From Streptomyces sp. NBC_01788 (GTDB lineage: Bacteria; Actinomycetota; Actinomycetes; Streptomycetales; Streptomycetaceae), in assembly GCF_035917575.1 (NCBI RefSeq), contig NZ_CP109090.1:2604001-2668000 (forward strand): 64,000 nt of DNA, given 5' to 3'. Position 1 is the first letter of the stretch. The number at the start of each line of letters is the position of its first letter. The notes below the pieces were generated by a model. The model saw nothing but the letters and a program-made list of their open reading frames with translations, searched no databases and had not been told where the DNA came from. Shown here one piece after another: positions 47,559-56,600 of the stretch. The position numbers and the translations under genes are program-made.

Positions 47559-48721
47559 GCGGCCTGATCAACTACGTGAGCTGCGGTGTGCTGTGGCTGG
47601 GCCTGGCGGTGAAGGCGCCCGATCTGGCCCGTCACCGCAGCGATCCGTATCTGCGCGCGATCTGCGCGGTGCTGGGTCTGGCCGGCTTCTGCTTCCTGCT
47701 CGGGGCCCCGCCGACGGTCGGCGCGATCAACCGGCTCAGCGGTGTGCCCAACCTCGCGGCGCCGCTGACGTACGCGTCGATCACCGCCTACAGCGCGGCC
47801 TCCCAGGTCCTCGTCGTCCACTGGCGGGGCGGCGAGCGCGTGCACCGGGTGGCCCGGTGCTGGATCGTGGCCTACACGCTGGTGCTCGTCGGCATCGCCG
47901 CCATGTTCGCGCTCGGTGAGGCGCCGGTGGAGCGGCGTACCGACCTGGACACCTACTACGCGACGACGCCGTTCCTCGCCGAGATGATCGTGCTGTACCT
48001 GGTGGGGCACCTCTGCGCCGTCAGCGTCACCGCGGTGTCCGCGCTGCGCTGGGCCCGCGACGTGACCGGCTGGCTGCGGGCGGGTCTTGTGGTCCTGGGG
48101 GTGGGGTCGCTGTGCGGCGGCGGGTACAGCGTCACCAAGCTCGTCGCCGTGGTCGCCCGCTGGTGCGGGCGGGACTGGTCGGGGCTCAGCACGAACGTCT
48201 CGCCGGCCGCCGCCGGGCTGGGCGCGCTGCTGACGTCGGCGGGCATCCTGGTGCCGCTGGCGGGGCCCCGCCTCACCGAGTGGCGGCGGTCCCGGATGGC
48301 GTTCGCGCGGCTGGAACCGCTGGAGCGCGAGCTGGACGACCTGCTCACCCGCCGCTGCCTGCGGCTGCCGCGGCCGCGCTGGGCCACGCCCACCACGCGG
48401 CTGATGTGGCGCCAGACCAGCATCCACAACGCGCTGAGCTATCTGGACGCGTCCTTCGACCGGTCCCTGTACGAACGGACCCACGAGGCGGTGCTGGGGG
48501 CGACCGGGGACGCCGAGCGCGCCGAGGCCGCCGCGTGGGCGGCGGTCATCGCCGCCGCCGTACGCGAAACCGGAGTGCCGCTGCCCGGCGATGCGGACCG
48601 CCTGACCGTCCGGGTACCGGGCCCGGCCGCCCTGGTCCGCGTCGCGGACGCCCTGTCCGCCCCTCCCCCCGCGACAACCCCCCGCATCCCCACCGGCCCA
48701 ACCCCCACGAGCACCCCATGA
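47555..48721 (+). CDS. MAB_1171c-like (DUF6545) membrane protein, copy 1
   Basis: 388 residues from ATG at 47555, overlapping the protease stop by four bases. Seven membrane helices (to about residue 240), then a cytosolic domain with LEPLERELDDLLTRRCLRLPRP and LMWRQTSIHNALSYLDASFDRSL. The motif TDLDTYYATTPFLAEMIVLYLVGHL is shared with copy 2. I recognise the MAB_1171c family putative transporter group that often follows ImmA/IrrE-type genes in streptomycetes. Function unknown. Ends in a Pro/Thr-rich tail. Confidence 0.78.
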   Translation: MSGLINYVSCGVLWLGLAVKAPDLARHRSDPYLRAICAVLGLAGFCFLLGAPPTVGAINRLSGVPNLAAPLTYASITAYSAASQVLVVHWRGGERVHRVARCWIVAYTLVLVGIAAMFALGEAPVERRTDLDTYYATTPFLAEMIVLYLVGHLCAVSVTAVSALRWARDVTGWLRAGLVVLGVGSLCGGGYSVTKLVAVVARWCGRDWSGLSTNVSPAAAGLGALLTSAGILVPLAGPRLTEWRRSRMAFARLEPLERELDDLLTRRCLRLPRPRWATPTTRLMWRQTSIHNALSYLDASFDRSLYERTHEAVLGATGDAERAEAAAWAAVIAAAVRETGVPLPGDADRLTVRVPGPAALVRVADALSAPPPATTPRIPTGPTPTSTP

Positions 48722-48888
48722 CAGCCGCGCCGGCGGCACAACCGCCGCCACAGGAACCCCCCACAACCGCGCCCATGTCCACGGCAGGGCGCTCGACGCC
48801 CCACCCTTCCGCCGCACCACGCACAGCCACCCGTAAGGCAGCCGCCCGGGCGGCCGCCACGCGCCGTGGGGGGAGGTGGCCGGGGTGA
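48718..48888 (+). CDS. 56-codon Pro/Ala/Arg-rich linker ORF, coupled at both ends
   Basis: ATG at 48718 overlaps the previous stop (ATGA), and its TGA overlaps the next GTG (GTGA). The peptide (MTAAPAAQPPPQEPP ... TRRGGRWPG) is low-complexity and basic, without a recognisable domain. The double four-base overlap matches real operon spacing, so it may be expressed mainly to carry ribosomes to the next gene. It could also be a decayed stretch that merely stayed open. Confidence 0.45.
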   Translation: MTAAPAAQPPPQEPPTTAPMSTAGRSTPHPSAAPRTATRKAAARAAATRRGGRWPG

Positions 48889-50060
48889 GTCTTGTCGTCT
48901 ATCTGGCGGCCGGGATCTTCGGGCTCTCCGCCACCGTGTTGTTGCGCCGACCGCGGACCGCGGTACGGAATCCGCTGACCATGTCCACCTGCGCGGCGAT
49001 CGTGCTCGGCTCGCTGGTGTTCGTCTGTTCGGCGCCGTTGACACTGGCCACCGTCAACGAGCTCACCGGCATCCCCAACTTCGGTGCCCCGCTGACCTAC
49101 GGGATGCTCTCCGCGTACAGCTGCTCGCTGCTCATCCTGCTGATCAACTGGCGGGGCGGCCCGCCCGAGCGGGTGCGGTGCACAGTGCTGCGCAGCATCG
49201 CCGTCTATGCCCCGCTGATCGTCGCCATCGTCGTGCTGTTCGCCCTCGGCGACGCCCGCACCGAGCGGCTCACCGACCTGGACACCTACTACGCCAACAC
49301 GCCGTATCTGCGCGAGATGATCCTGCTCTACCTGCTCGGGCACAGCGCCGCGACCCTGGCGGCGTGCGCGCTGTGCGTCAAGTGGAGCCGTGAGGTCACC
49401 GGGCTGCTGCGGGCCGGACTGCGGCTGATCCTGGCCGGCTCGGCGCTGGACGTGGCGGGCTTCCAGCTGACCAAGTACATGGCGGTCGTGGCCCGTTGGA
49501 CGGGACACGACCTGGACGTGCTGTCCACGAAGGTCGCCCCGCCGATGGCCTCCCTCGCCGCGCTTCTGTGCTCGGCGGGCTTCGTGCTGCCCAGACTGCT
49601 CCCGGCGGCCCTCGCGCAGGCGCGCGGCCTGCGCGACCACCGGCGGCTGGGCCCGCTGTGGTCGAGGGTGCGGTTCGTGTCCACCGCGCCCAAGCCGCCG
49701 AGTTCGTGGTGGCAGTTGCCGCTGGCCCGCCTGCAGTGGCGCGAGGTGTCCATCCACGACGCGCTGCTGGGCCTCGCCCCGTACTTCGACGACGCGGTCC
49801 GCGAGCGGGCGCTGGCCGCCGCCCGGCGCGCGGGCCGCGACGCGCACGAGGCGCGGATCGCGGCGGAGGCGGCGATGCTCGCCGACGCCGCGCGCCGCGC
49901 CGCCGCCCGCGAGGAGCCGCTTCCGGCGCCGAGCGGCTACCGCCTCCACGCCACGGAGGTGTCCGGAACCAGCGGTCTGGTGGAACTGGCGCAGACGCTG
50001 GTCCGTACACCCTCCGAAACCGCCTCACGCGCGGGAACGGTGAGGACCACCCATGGCTGA
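48885..50060 (+). CDS. MAB_1171c-like (DUF6545) membrane protein, copy 2
   Basis: 391 residues from GTG at 48885 (MSLVVYLAAGIFGLSATVLL). Paralogue of 47555-48721: the same seven-helix layout, and TDLDTYYANTPYLREMILLYLLGHS, TKYMAVVARWTGHDLDVLSTKVAP and LARLQWREVSIHDALLGLAPYFDDAVRERALAAARRAGRD are collinear. The two genes are a tandem duplication, possibly forming a heterodimer. The function of the family is unknown. Confidence 0.78.
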   Translation: MSLVVYLAAGIFGLSATVLLRRPRTAVRNPLTMSTCAAIVLGSLVFVCSAPLTLATVNELTGIPNFGAPLTYGMLSAYSCSLLILLINWRGGPPERVRCTVLRSIAVYAPLIVAIVVLFALGDARTERLTDLDTYYANTPYLREMILLYLLGHSAATLAACALCVKWSREVTGLLRAGLRLILAGSALDVAGFQLTKYMAVVARWTGHDLDVLSTKVAPPMASLAALLCSAGFVLPRLLPAALAQARGLRDHRRLGPLWSRVRFVSTAPKPPSSWWQLPLARLQWREVSIHDALLGLAPYFDDAVRERALAAARRAGRDAHEARIAAEAAMLADAARRAAAREEPLPAPSGYRLHATEVSGTSGLVELAQTLVRTPSETASRAGTVRTTHG

Positions 50061-50086
50061 GGCCATGGCCGACTCCGAGGAGCCCC

Positions 50087-51484
50087 ATGCCCCGTAGAGC
50101 TGTCGTCATCGGTGCCGGACTGGCCGGCATGCTGGCCGCGGCGGTGCTGTCCGACGTCGTGGACGACGTGGTCGTGGTGGACCGCGACGACCTGCCCGAG
50201 GGCCCGGAGCACCGCAGAGGCCTGCCGCAGGGGCGCCACGCCCATCTGCTCATGGCCGGCGGCCTGGCCGCCATGGAGGAGCTGATGCCGGGCGGAAGCA
50301 TCCGGCAGCGGCTGCTGGCCGCGGGCGCCCGGGAGATACCGCTGGGCCACGGCATGGTGGCCCTGACCCCCGAGGGCTGGCTCCGGCGCTGGCGGCACGA
50401 CGGGCCGCGGATGCTGAGCTGCACCCGCGCCCTGCTGGACTTCACGGTCCGTTCCACCGTCCTCGCCCACACCGGGACGGTGATCCGCAAGGCGCAGGCG
50501 GTCGGCCTGGTGGGCGACGCGCGGCGCGTGCGCGGTGTGCGCCTCGCCGCCCCCGCGGCGGAGGAGGTGCTGCCCGCGGACTTCGTGGTCGACGCGAGCG
50601 GGCGCGGGACCCGGGTGGTGACCTGGCTCGGGGAGCTCGGGATCTCCGGGGTGCGCGAACGCGGCGTGGACGCCGGGCTGGTCAACGCCACCCGCGTGTA
50701 CCGCACGCCCGCCGGGGCCGAGCAGTTCCCGCTGACGATGGTGCAGGCCGACCCGTACGCGGGCCGCCCCGGCCGCAGCGGCATGGTCCTGCCGATCGAG
50801 GGCGACCGCTGGATGGTCAGCCTCGCCGGCTCGCGGGGCGGCGAACCACCGGCGGACCCCGACGGATTCCTGCGCTACGCCCTCGATCTGCCGTCCCCCC
50901 TCGTCGGCAGGCTCGTCTCCGGCGCCGAGCCCCTCACCGACGTGTACATCAGCCGCAGCACCAGCAACGCGCGCCGCTACCTGGAGAAGCTGCCGCGGTG
51001 GCCGGAGGGCTTCGTGGCGCTGGGCGACGCGGTGGCCACCTACAACCCGGGCTACGGGCAGGGCATGTCGGTGGCCGCGCTCGGCGCCCGGCTGCTGCGC
51101 GACGAACTGCGCCGGTCCGGCCCGGACGCGCCCGGTCTCGCGCGCCGGGTGCAGCGCGACGCCGCCCGGCCGGTCGACGCGGCCTGGGCGGCCGCGGTCG
51201 GCCAGGACGTCTGGTACCCGGACAGCCGCGGCGCCCGGCCCGGAGCCGCCGACCGTCTGGTCACCGTCTACAGCCGCCGTCTGACGCGGGCGGCCACCGG
51301 CTCCTACCGCGCCGCGGCCGCCCTCTGGGAGGTCACCAGCCTCCGCAGCGGCCCGGAGCGCCTCCTCCGCCCCGACACCCTCCTCGACGTCCTGAACGGC
51401 CCTCTGCTCCCGCCGCTGTCGGGCCCGCCGCTGACCCCGGCCGAACGCAAGATCCTTCAGGAGCTGGACCGGACGAACGCCTGA
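50087..51484 (+). CDS. FAD-dependent monooxygenase/oxidoreductase (PHBH-like)
   Basis: 465 residues from ATG at 50087, with GAGGAG upstream, 26 bp after the second membrane gene. The Rossmann FAD motif is VVIGAGLAGMLAAAVLSD (6-23), the DG-like motif DFVVDASGRGTRVVTWL, and the second FAD site GFVALGDAVATYNPGYGQGMSVAALGARLL. It resembles halogenase/epoxidase-type flavoproteins (RGLPQGRHAHLLMAGG). Last gene of the protease-membrane operon; its substrate is unknown. A hairpin at 51512-51529 follows. Confidence 0.87.
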   Translation: MPRRAVVIGAGLAGMLAAAVLSDVVDDVVVVDRDDLPEGPEHRRGLPQGRHAHLLMAGGLAAMEELMPGGSIRQRLLAAGAREIPLGHGMVALTPEGWLRRWRHDGPRMLSCTRALLDFTVRSTVLAHTGTVIRKAQAVGLVGDARRVRGVRLAAPAAEEVLPADFVVDASGRGTRVVTWLGELGISGVRERGVDAGLVNATRVYRTPAGAEQFPLTMVQADPYAGRPGRSGMVLPIEGDRWMVSLAGSRGGEPPADPDGFLRYALDLPSPLVGRLVSGAEPLTDVYISRSTSNARRYLEKLPRWPEGFVALGDAVATYNPGYGQGMSVAALGARLLRDELRRSGPDAPGLARRVQRDAARPVDAAWAAAVGQDVWYPDSRGARPGAADRLVTVYSRRLTRAATGSYRAAAALWEVTSLRSGPERLLRPDTLLDVLNGPLLPPLSGPPLTPAERKILQELDRTNA

Positions 51485-51509
51485 CCCGGCCCCCCGGGGC
51501 ACGCAGGAG

Positions 51510-52355
51510 TCAGCCCGCGAAGGCGGGCTGGGGCAGGCCCCGCCCCGCGTCGGGGACAACGAGGAGAGAGCCCGCCAGGGGGTGGGGGGCGGTTAGGCCC
51601 GTACGGGCCGTGGTGACGTAGAGGTCGGTCAGGCCGGGGCCGGCGAAGGCGCAGGCGGTGGGGCGGGAGATGGGGAGGGCGAGCACGCGGTCCAGAGTGC
51701 CGTCGGGGGTGTAGCGGCGGATCGCGCCGCCGTCCCACAGGGCCACCCAGACACAGCCGTCGGCGTCGACCGTGAGGCCGTCCGGGAAGCCGGCGCCCTG
51801 CTCCACCTGGGCCAACGGCCGCCTGCCCGTGATCCGTCGGCCGTCGAAGTCGAAGACGTCGACACGGCGGGTCGGCGAGTCGACGTAGTACATCAGGCGG
51901 CCGTCGGGGCTCCAGGCCGTGCCGTTGCTCACCGCCACGGCGGGCAGCACCACCTCGGCCGTGCCGTCGCCGGTGAGGCGGGACAGGGTGCCGCCTCCCG
52001 GGGCCTCGTCGTAGCGCATGGTGCCGACCCACAGGGAGCCGTCGGGTGCCACGGCGGCGTCGTTGGCGCGCCGGCCGGGAGCAGGGTCGTGATGCAGCCA
52101 GCGGAAGGCGTCGTCGGGGTCCACCAGACCCACACCGTCCCGGAGGTTGAGCACGAGCCCGCCGCCCGCGCGGGGTTTCGCCGCGCCCACGTGCTGCTCG
52201 GTCGTACGGACCGTGCACCGGCCCGAGAAGGGGTCGTAGACGTGCACCCGGGAGGAGAGGATGTCGACCCAGAGCAGCCGCCCGGCCGCCGGGTCCCAGG
52301 TCGGGCCCTCGCCCAGCTCCGCCCGGGCATGGACGGCGACCTCGTAGCCCGTCAT
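51510..52355 (-). CDS. SMP-30/gluconolactonase-like lactonase
   Basis: 281 residues from ATG at 52355, which overlaps the IclR stop by four bases. Six-bladed propeller motifs: ELGEGPTWDPAAGRLLWVDI (metal Glu), RANDAAVAPDGSLWVGTM (Asn/Asp), NGTAWSPDGRLMYYVDSPTRRVDVFDFD (Asn, Asp). It hydrolyses a sugar lactone using a divalent metal. Co-transcribed with, and probably controlled by, the IclR regulator. Confidence 0.92.
   Translation of the reverse strand: MTGYEVAVHARAELGEGPTWDPAAGRLLWVDILSSRVHVYDPFSGRCTVRTTEQHVGAAKPRAGGGLVLNLRDGVGLVDPDDAFRWLHHDPAPGRRANDAAVAPDGSLWVGTMRYDEAPGGGTLSRLTGDGTAEVVLPAVAVSNGTAWSPDGRLMYYVDSPTRRVDVFDFDGRRITGRRPLAQVEQGAGFPDGLTVDADGCVWVALWDGGAIRRYTPDGTLDRVLALPISRPTACAFAGPGLTDLYVTTARTGLTAPHPLAGSLLVVPDAGRGLPQPAFAG
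51512..51529. terminator. short hairpin between convergent FAD and SMP-30 genes
   Basis: AGCCCGC-GAAG-GCGGGCT, overlapping the SMP-30 stop codon; seven-base arms, 27 bp after the FAD gene. Confidence 0.4.
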
Positions 52356-53125
52356 GCCGCGCCCCGGTGGCCGAGCCGCTCGGACAGCCCGGCAGCGCCC
52401 TGCGCGACGAGCCGCTCCAGCTCCGCCCGCCGCTCCTCGCTCCAGCGGATCATGGGCACCGAGATGGACAGGGCCGCGACCACCTGCCCGGTACGGTCGC
52501 GCACCGGCGCGGCCACACAACTGACGTCCGGGTTGGACTCGCGGCTCTCCACCGCCACGCCCCGCCGCCGGACCTCGCCCAGGGTCTCGCGCAGCGTGGC
52601 CGGGTCGGTGATGCTGTGCGGCGTCATCGCGACCAGTTCGGCGTCGTCCGGGATGCGCGCGCCGAGCTCCGCCTCGGGCAGGGAGGCGAGCAGCATCTTG
52701 CCGACCGAGGTGCAGTGCGCCGGGAGGCGGCGGCCGGCCGCGGAGACCATGCGCACCGCGTGCGTGGAGTCCACCTTGGCGATGTAGATGACGTCGGTGT
52801 CCTCCAGGATCGCCACGTGCACGGTCTCGTCGCAGGTCTCCGCGACCGAGCGGGCGACCGACTGGCCCTCGGCGGCGAGGTCCAGCTGCTCCGCGTAGCG
52901 GCTGCCGAGCTGGTACGGGCGTACGCCCAGCCGGTAGCGTCCGGGCTGCCCGGTCACGGGGACGATGTACTGGCGGGCTGCGAGCGTGGTGACCAGCTCG
53001 TGCACCGTGGTGCGCGGCAGTCCCAGCCCGCGCACGATGTCGGGGGCGGAGAGAGTCCCGTCCCCGTCGAGGAAGAGCTCGAGTATGTCCAGAGCCCGGG
53101 TCACGGCAGGTACGAGGCGTCCCAC
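52352..53125 (-). CDS. IclR family transcriptional regulator
   Basis: 257 residues from GTG at 53125 (MGRLVPAVTRALDILELF), with GGGAGGGG upstream. Winged helix at 5-70 (LSAPDIVRGLGLPRTTVHELVTTLAARQYI). The IclR effector domain includes HVAILEDTDVIYIAKVDS, LPAHCTSVGKMLLASLP and the C-terminal SCVAAPVRDRTGQVVAALSISVP. It regulates the coupled SMP-30 gene. Direct repeats and a dyad precede it. Confidence 0.92.
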   Translation of the reverse strand: MGRLVPAVTRALDILELFLDGDGTLSAPDIVRGLGLPRTTVHELVTTLAARQYIVPVTGQPGRYRLGVRPYQLGSRYAEQLDLAAEGQSVARSVAETCDETVHVAILEDTDVIYIAKVDSTHAVRMVSAAGRRLPAHCTSVGKMLLASLPEAELGARIPDDAELVAMTPHSITDPATLRETLGEVRRRGVAVESRESNPDVSCVAAPVRDRTGQVVAALSISVPMIRWSEERRAELERLVAQGAAGLSERLGHRGAA

Positions 53126-53141
53126 GACCGGCCCCCTCCCT

Positions 53142-53198
53142 TGATATGCGCCTGATATGCGCCTGTGCGATCCATGCCTGTTCGACATTTCAACAGGC
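53142..53198 (-). promoter_or_regulatory. IclR control region: direct repeat and dyad
   Basis: TGATATGCGCC twice in tandem (53142-53152, 53153-53163), then a seven-base dyad GCCTGTT...AACAGGC (53176-53182 / 53192-53198). Both lie within 75 bp upstream of iclR and are candidate autoregulatory sites. Confidence 0.55.
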
Positions 53199-53280
53199 GG
53201 TCGGCATGACGAACACAGGCTAGTCAGAGCGGAATGCGCGGGCAATGGGCGGAAGGGCCGGGTGGGCGACGATGGACCGC

Positions 53281-53871
53281 ATGACCACGCCCTCCGGACA
53301 GCGCCCCGCCTTCACCCCGCTGGACTTCCAGCTCGTACTGCTGCGCCGCATGGCCGACCACAACCCGGAGCTGGTGGAGGACGCCCGCCGTACGCTGGGC
53401 GTCTCCCGCGAACAGATGCGCGAGGCCAACAAGCGCTGGCAGGCGATGGCCCGCTCGCCACGGGCCCGCTCGGCCGCGTCCCGCTACCGCTCGGCCCTCG
53501 GCGAGCCCGAGTCGACGACCGCCCGCCGCATCGGCGATCTGGACTGCGAGGCGCGTACGTGGCCCGTCCCGCTCTGGCCCGACCTGCGCCTGGAGGTACT
53601 GGTCGCCCCGGACGGCCGGGTCTGGAACGAGTGGCTGGTGCGCGCCCCGGGCGCCGAGGGGCCCGGCCTGCGGACCGTGGCCGATCTGACCCCCTGGTCC
53701 TGCACGGTCGACGAGGCCGCCCGCGCCTTCGCCCCGGCCCGCCCCCTGGAGGGCACCGCCCCGACCCGCTGGGGGCTGGCGTTCCGGGCCCCGGACGGGG
53801 AGGGCGTCCCCCGGGAGGTCGTGGCCGAGTTCACCTGGGGCCTGCTGCAGCGCACGCGCGTGAGCGAATAG
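53281..53871 (+). CDS. hypothetical protein
   Basis: 196 residues from ATG at 53281 (MTTPSGQRPAFTPLDFQLVLLRRMADHNPEL); GACGAT lies six bases before, suggesting a leaderless mRNA. A helical N-terminal part (RRMADHNPELVEDARRTLGVSREQMREANKRWQAM), then a beta-rich domain with RTWPVPLWPDLRLEVLVAPDGRVWNEWLVR. No membrane segment. I do not recognise the family. It ends four bases from the convergent ATP-grasp gene. Confidence 0.7.
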   Translation: MTTPSGQRPAFTPLDFQLVLLRRMADHNPELVEDARRTLGVSREQMREANKRWQAMARSPRARSAASRYRSALGEPESTTARRIGDLDCEARTWPVPLWPDLRLEVLVAPDGRVWNEWLVRAPGAEGPGLRTVADLTPWSCTVDEAARAFAPARPLEGTAPTRWGLAFRAPDGEGVPREVVAEFTWGLLQRTRVSE

Positions 53872-53875
53872 CGGC

Positions 53876-54748
53876 TCAGCCCGCGGCGGCGGCCAGGATC
53901 GCCTCCGTCACCGCCGCCACCGACTCCGGGTGCAGCCGGAGGAACAGGTTCGGCTCCACCAGCTCCAGCTCCATGAGCCGGGGTTCGCCGTCCTCCCCGT
54001 CCACCAGGTCGACCCGGGCGAAGAGAAGCTCGGGAGCGCCGGGCACGGCTGCCAACGCGCTTTCGGCGACGGCGAGTTCGGCCGGGGTCGGGGTCCAGGG
54101 CGCGATGCCCGGGTGGGCCACCTTGCGCTCGTCGTAGGCGATGCCGGGGGCGAGGACGGCACCCTTGCGGCCCGCGTGCAGCAGGCGTCCGCCGAGGAAC
54201 TGGAGCGCACGCTCCCCGCCCGCGTCGATGCGCCGCATGTACGGCTGCACCATGGCCGTGAGCCCCTCGGCGTGCATCCGCGCGAGCTGCCGTACGGCGG
54301 TGTCACGCTCGTCGGGCGTGTACCGGGCGGCGAACCGCGCGCCGGCCCCGAACGCCGGTTTGATCACGAACTCGTGGTCGACGGGCAGGTCGACCGGGTC
54401 TCCGGGAGCCACGTACCGGGTCGGCACGACGGGCACCCCGGCCGCCCCGAGCTGCCCGAGGTACCGCTTGTCGACGTTCCACCGCACGACCTCGACGGGA
54501 TTGGCCAGCCGTGTGGCCTTCGCGCACCGCTCGGCCCACTCCGTGAACTCCGCCACCCGCCAGCTGTAGTCCCAGGTCGAGCGGATCACGGCGAGATCGA
54601 ACCCGCCCCAGTCGGCCCCCGGGTCGTCCCACGCCACGGCCCGGGCCTCGGCCCCGGCCTGCTCCAGCGCCTCCACCAGCACCGGAAGGTCCAGGTCGGC
54701 GCTGATACCGGGCGCGGGCCGGCAGGTGACGAGCGCGATGCGGGGCAC
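53876..54748 (-). CDS. ATP-grasp protein (RimK-like)
   Basis: 290 residues from GTG at 54748 (MPRIALVTCRPAPG), with GGAGG five bases upstream; ATG at 54760 is an alternative. A pre-ATP-grasp Rossmann half (WDDPGADWGGFDLAVIRSTWDYSWR), then the grasp fold: EFVIKPAFGAGARFAARY (ATP lysine and Gly loop), VQPYMRRIDAGGERAL and the metal-binding end LMELELVEPNLFLRLHP. It ligates a carboxylate to an amine or thiol using ATP; substrate unknown. Divergent from matB. Confidence 0.87.
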   Translation of the reverse strand: MPRIALVTCRPAPGISADLDLPVLVEALEQAGAEARAVAWDDPGADWGGFDLAVIRSTWDYSWRVAEFTEWAERCAKATRLANPVEVVRWNVDKRYLGQLGAAGVPVVPTRYVAPGDPVDLPVDHEFVIKPAFGAGARFAARYTPDERDTAVRQLARMHAEGLTAMVQPYMRRIDAGGERALQFLGGRLLHAGRKGAVLAPGIAYDERKVAHPGIAPWTPTPAELAVAESALAAVPGAPELLFARVDLVDGEDGEPRLMELELVEPNLFLRLHPESVAAVTEAILAAAAG

Positions 54749-54919
54749 GGCTGCCTCCATCCTGGTGGATCCTCGTGGATCCCCGTACAGGGCTGCGAAC
54801 AGTGACGGGCCACGCAGGCTAACAACCGCCCGCGCCGGCGCGTACGGTCGCCCCTGGTGCAGGAACCTCAGTCGCCGGCCCCCGGCCGGCCCGTACGAGA
54901 GTCGCAAGGAGTCCCCCAC

Positions 54920-56365
54920 GTGTCCTCCCTCTTCCCCGCCCTGACGAAGGATCCCGGTGAGCGGCCCGCGCTGCGGTTCGGTGACCGGTCGCTGACGTAC
55001 GCGGAACTCGCGGCGGCGGCCGGGGCCGTGGCCGCCCGGGTGCGTGGCAGGTCGCGGGTCGCGGTGTGGGCGACTCCGGGACTGGAGACGGCCGTCGGGG
55101 TCGTGGGCACGCTGCTGGCCGGGGTCGCCGCCGTACCGCTCAACCCGAGGTCGGGCGTGAAGGAGCTCGGGCACATCCTCACCGACAGCGCGCCGCCCGT
55201 GGTGCTCGCCGCGCCCGGGGACGAACTGCCCGCCGCGCTCGCGGGGTTGGAGCGACTCGACGTGGATGTGCGGGACGTGGGGCGCGTTCCCGAGGACGGG
55301 GCCGGCGAGGGCGACCCGGCCCTCGTCGTCTACACCTCCGGTACGACCGGGCCGCCCAAGGGCGCCGTCCTGCCCCGCCGGGCGCTCGCCGCCACCCTGG
55401 ACGCGCTGGCCGACGCCTGGCAGTGGAGGGGTGACGACGTGCTGGTGCACGGGCTGCCGCTGTTCCATGTGCACGGACTGGTGCTGGGCGTCCTCGGACC
55501 GCTGCGGCGCGGCGGGGAGGTACGGCACCTGGGGCGGTTCACGACGGACGGCGTGGCACGCGAGCTGAACGGCGGGGCGACCATGCTGTTCGGCGTGCCG
55601 ACGATGTACCACCGGATCGCCGAGGCGCTGCCCGGCGACCCGGAGCTGGCGAAGGCCCTCGGCGGGGCCCGGCTGCTGGTCTCCGGCTCGGCCGCGCTGC
55701 CCGTGCACGACCACGAGCGGATCACGGCCGCGACCGGGCGGCGGGTGATCGAGCGGTACGGGATGACCGAGACGCTCATGAACACCAGCGTGCGGGCCGA
55801 CGGCGAGTCCCGCGCCGGGACGGTCGGGGTGCCGCTGCCCGGCGTCGAGTTGCGGCTCGTGGAGGAGGACGGTACGGAGATCGCGGCGTACGACGGGGAG
55901 ACGGTCGGCGAGATCCAGGTGCGCGGGCCGAACCTGTTCACCGAGTACCTCAACCGGCCCGACGCGACGGCCGCCGCGTTCACCGCCGACGGCTTCTTCC
56001 GCACCGGCGACATGGCGGTGCGCGACCCCGACGGGCAGGTCCGCATCGTCGGCCGCAAGGCCACCGACCTGATCAAGAGCGGCGGTTACAAGATCGGTGC
56101 GGGCGAGATCGAGAACGCGCTCCTGGAGCACCCGGAGGTACGCGAGGCCGCCGTCACCGGGGAGCCCGACGACGATCTCGGTGAGCGGATCGTCGCCTGG
56201 ATCGTCCCGGCCGATCCGCACCTCCCGCCGGGCTCCGAGGAGTTGGCCGATCACGTGGCCCGGCGCCTCGCCCCGCACAAGCGGCCCCGCATCGTCCGGT
56301 TCCTCGGCGCCCTGCCCCGCAACGACCTGGGGAAGATCATGAAGCGGGCGCTGCCCCGGGGCTGA
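54920..56365 (+). CDS. matB: malonyl-CoA ligase
   Basis: 481 residues from GTG at 54920, AAGGAG eight bases before. Adenylate-forming family: P-loop YTSGTTGPPKGAV (138-150), VSGSAALP, ERYGMTETLMNTS, FFRTGDMAVRD, and the late lysine in LPRNDLGKIMKR. From memory the sequence closely follows S. coelicolor MatB (SCO2444), which makes malonyl- and methylmalonyl-CoA from the diacids. These feed fatty-acid and polyketide synthesis, so it connects with the fab genes in this window. Confidence 0.93.
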   Translation: MSSLFPALTKDPGERPALRFGDRSLTYAELAAAAGAVAARVRGRSRVAVWATPGLETAVGVVGTLLAGVAAVPLNPRSGVKELGHILTDSAPPVVLAAPGDELPAALAGLERLDVDVRDVGRVPEDGAGEGDPALVVYTSGTTGPPKGAVLPRRALAATLDALADAWQWRGDDVLVHGLPLFHVHGLVLGVLGPLRRGGEVRHLGRFTTDGVARELNGGATMLFGVPTMYHRIAEALPGDPELAKALGGARLLVSGSAALPVHDHERITAATGRRVIERYGMTETLMNTSVRADGESRAGTVGVPLPGVELRLVEEDGTEIAAYDGETVGEIQVRGPNLFTEYLNRPDATAAAFTADGFFRTGDMAVRDPDGQVRIVGRKATDLIKSGGYKIGAGEIENALLEHPEVREAAVTGEPDDDLGERIVAWIVPADPHLPPGSEELADHVARRLAPHKRPRIVRFLGALPRNDLGKIMKRALPRG

Positions 56366-56600
56366 ACGGCGGCCCGCGAAGGCCCAGTCCCCCGCGGATC
56401 CCTCACGGGCCCAACCCGCGACGGGGGCCGGTCATCTGTCCTGGTGCGCCGCTTCTTACGCGCGGCGCGCCGGAATGCACCCGTCCAGCGGCGACCCGCC
56501 CGGCCCCCTTGAACGGGCGCCCGCCGTGCCACCCGAGCACGATGCCAGGGAGGCCTCCTTCCGGTGGCCGCCACGGTCCGCGCTCTCAGGAGGCTCCGCC

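Noticed and set aside
50053..50097. Fifteen-codon ORF before the FAD gene
   Set aside because: Overlaps the FAD gene start, has no conservation evidence and is most likely chance.
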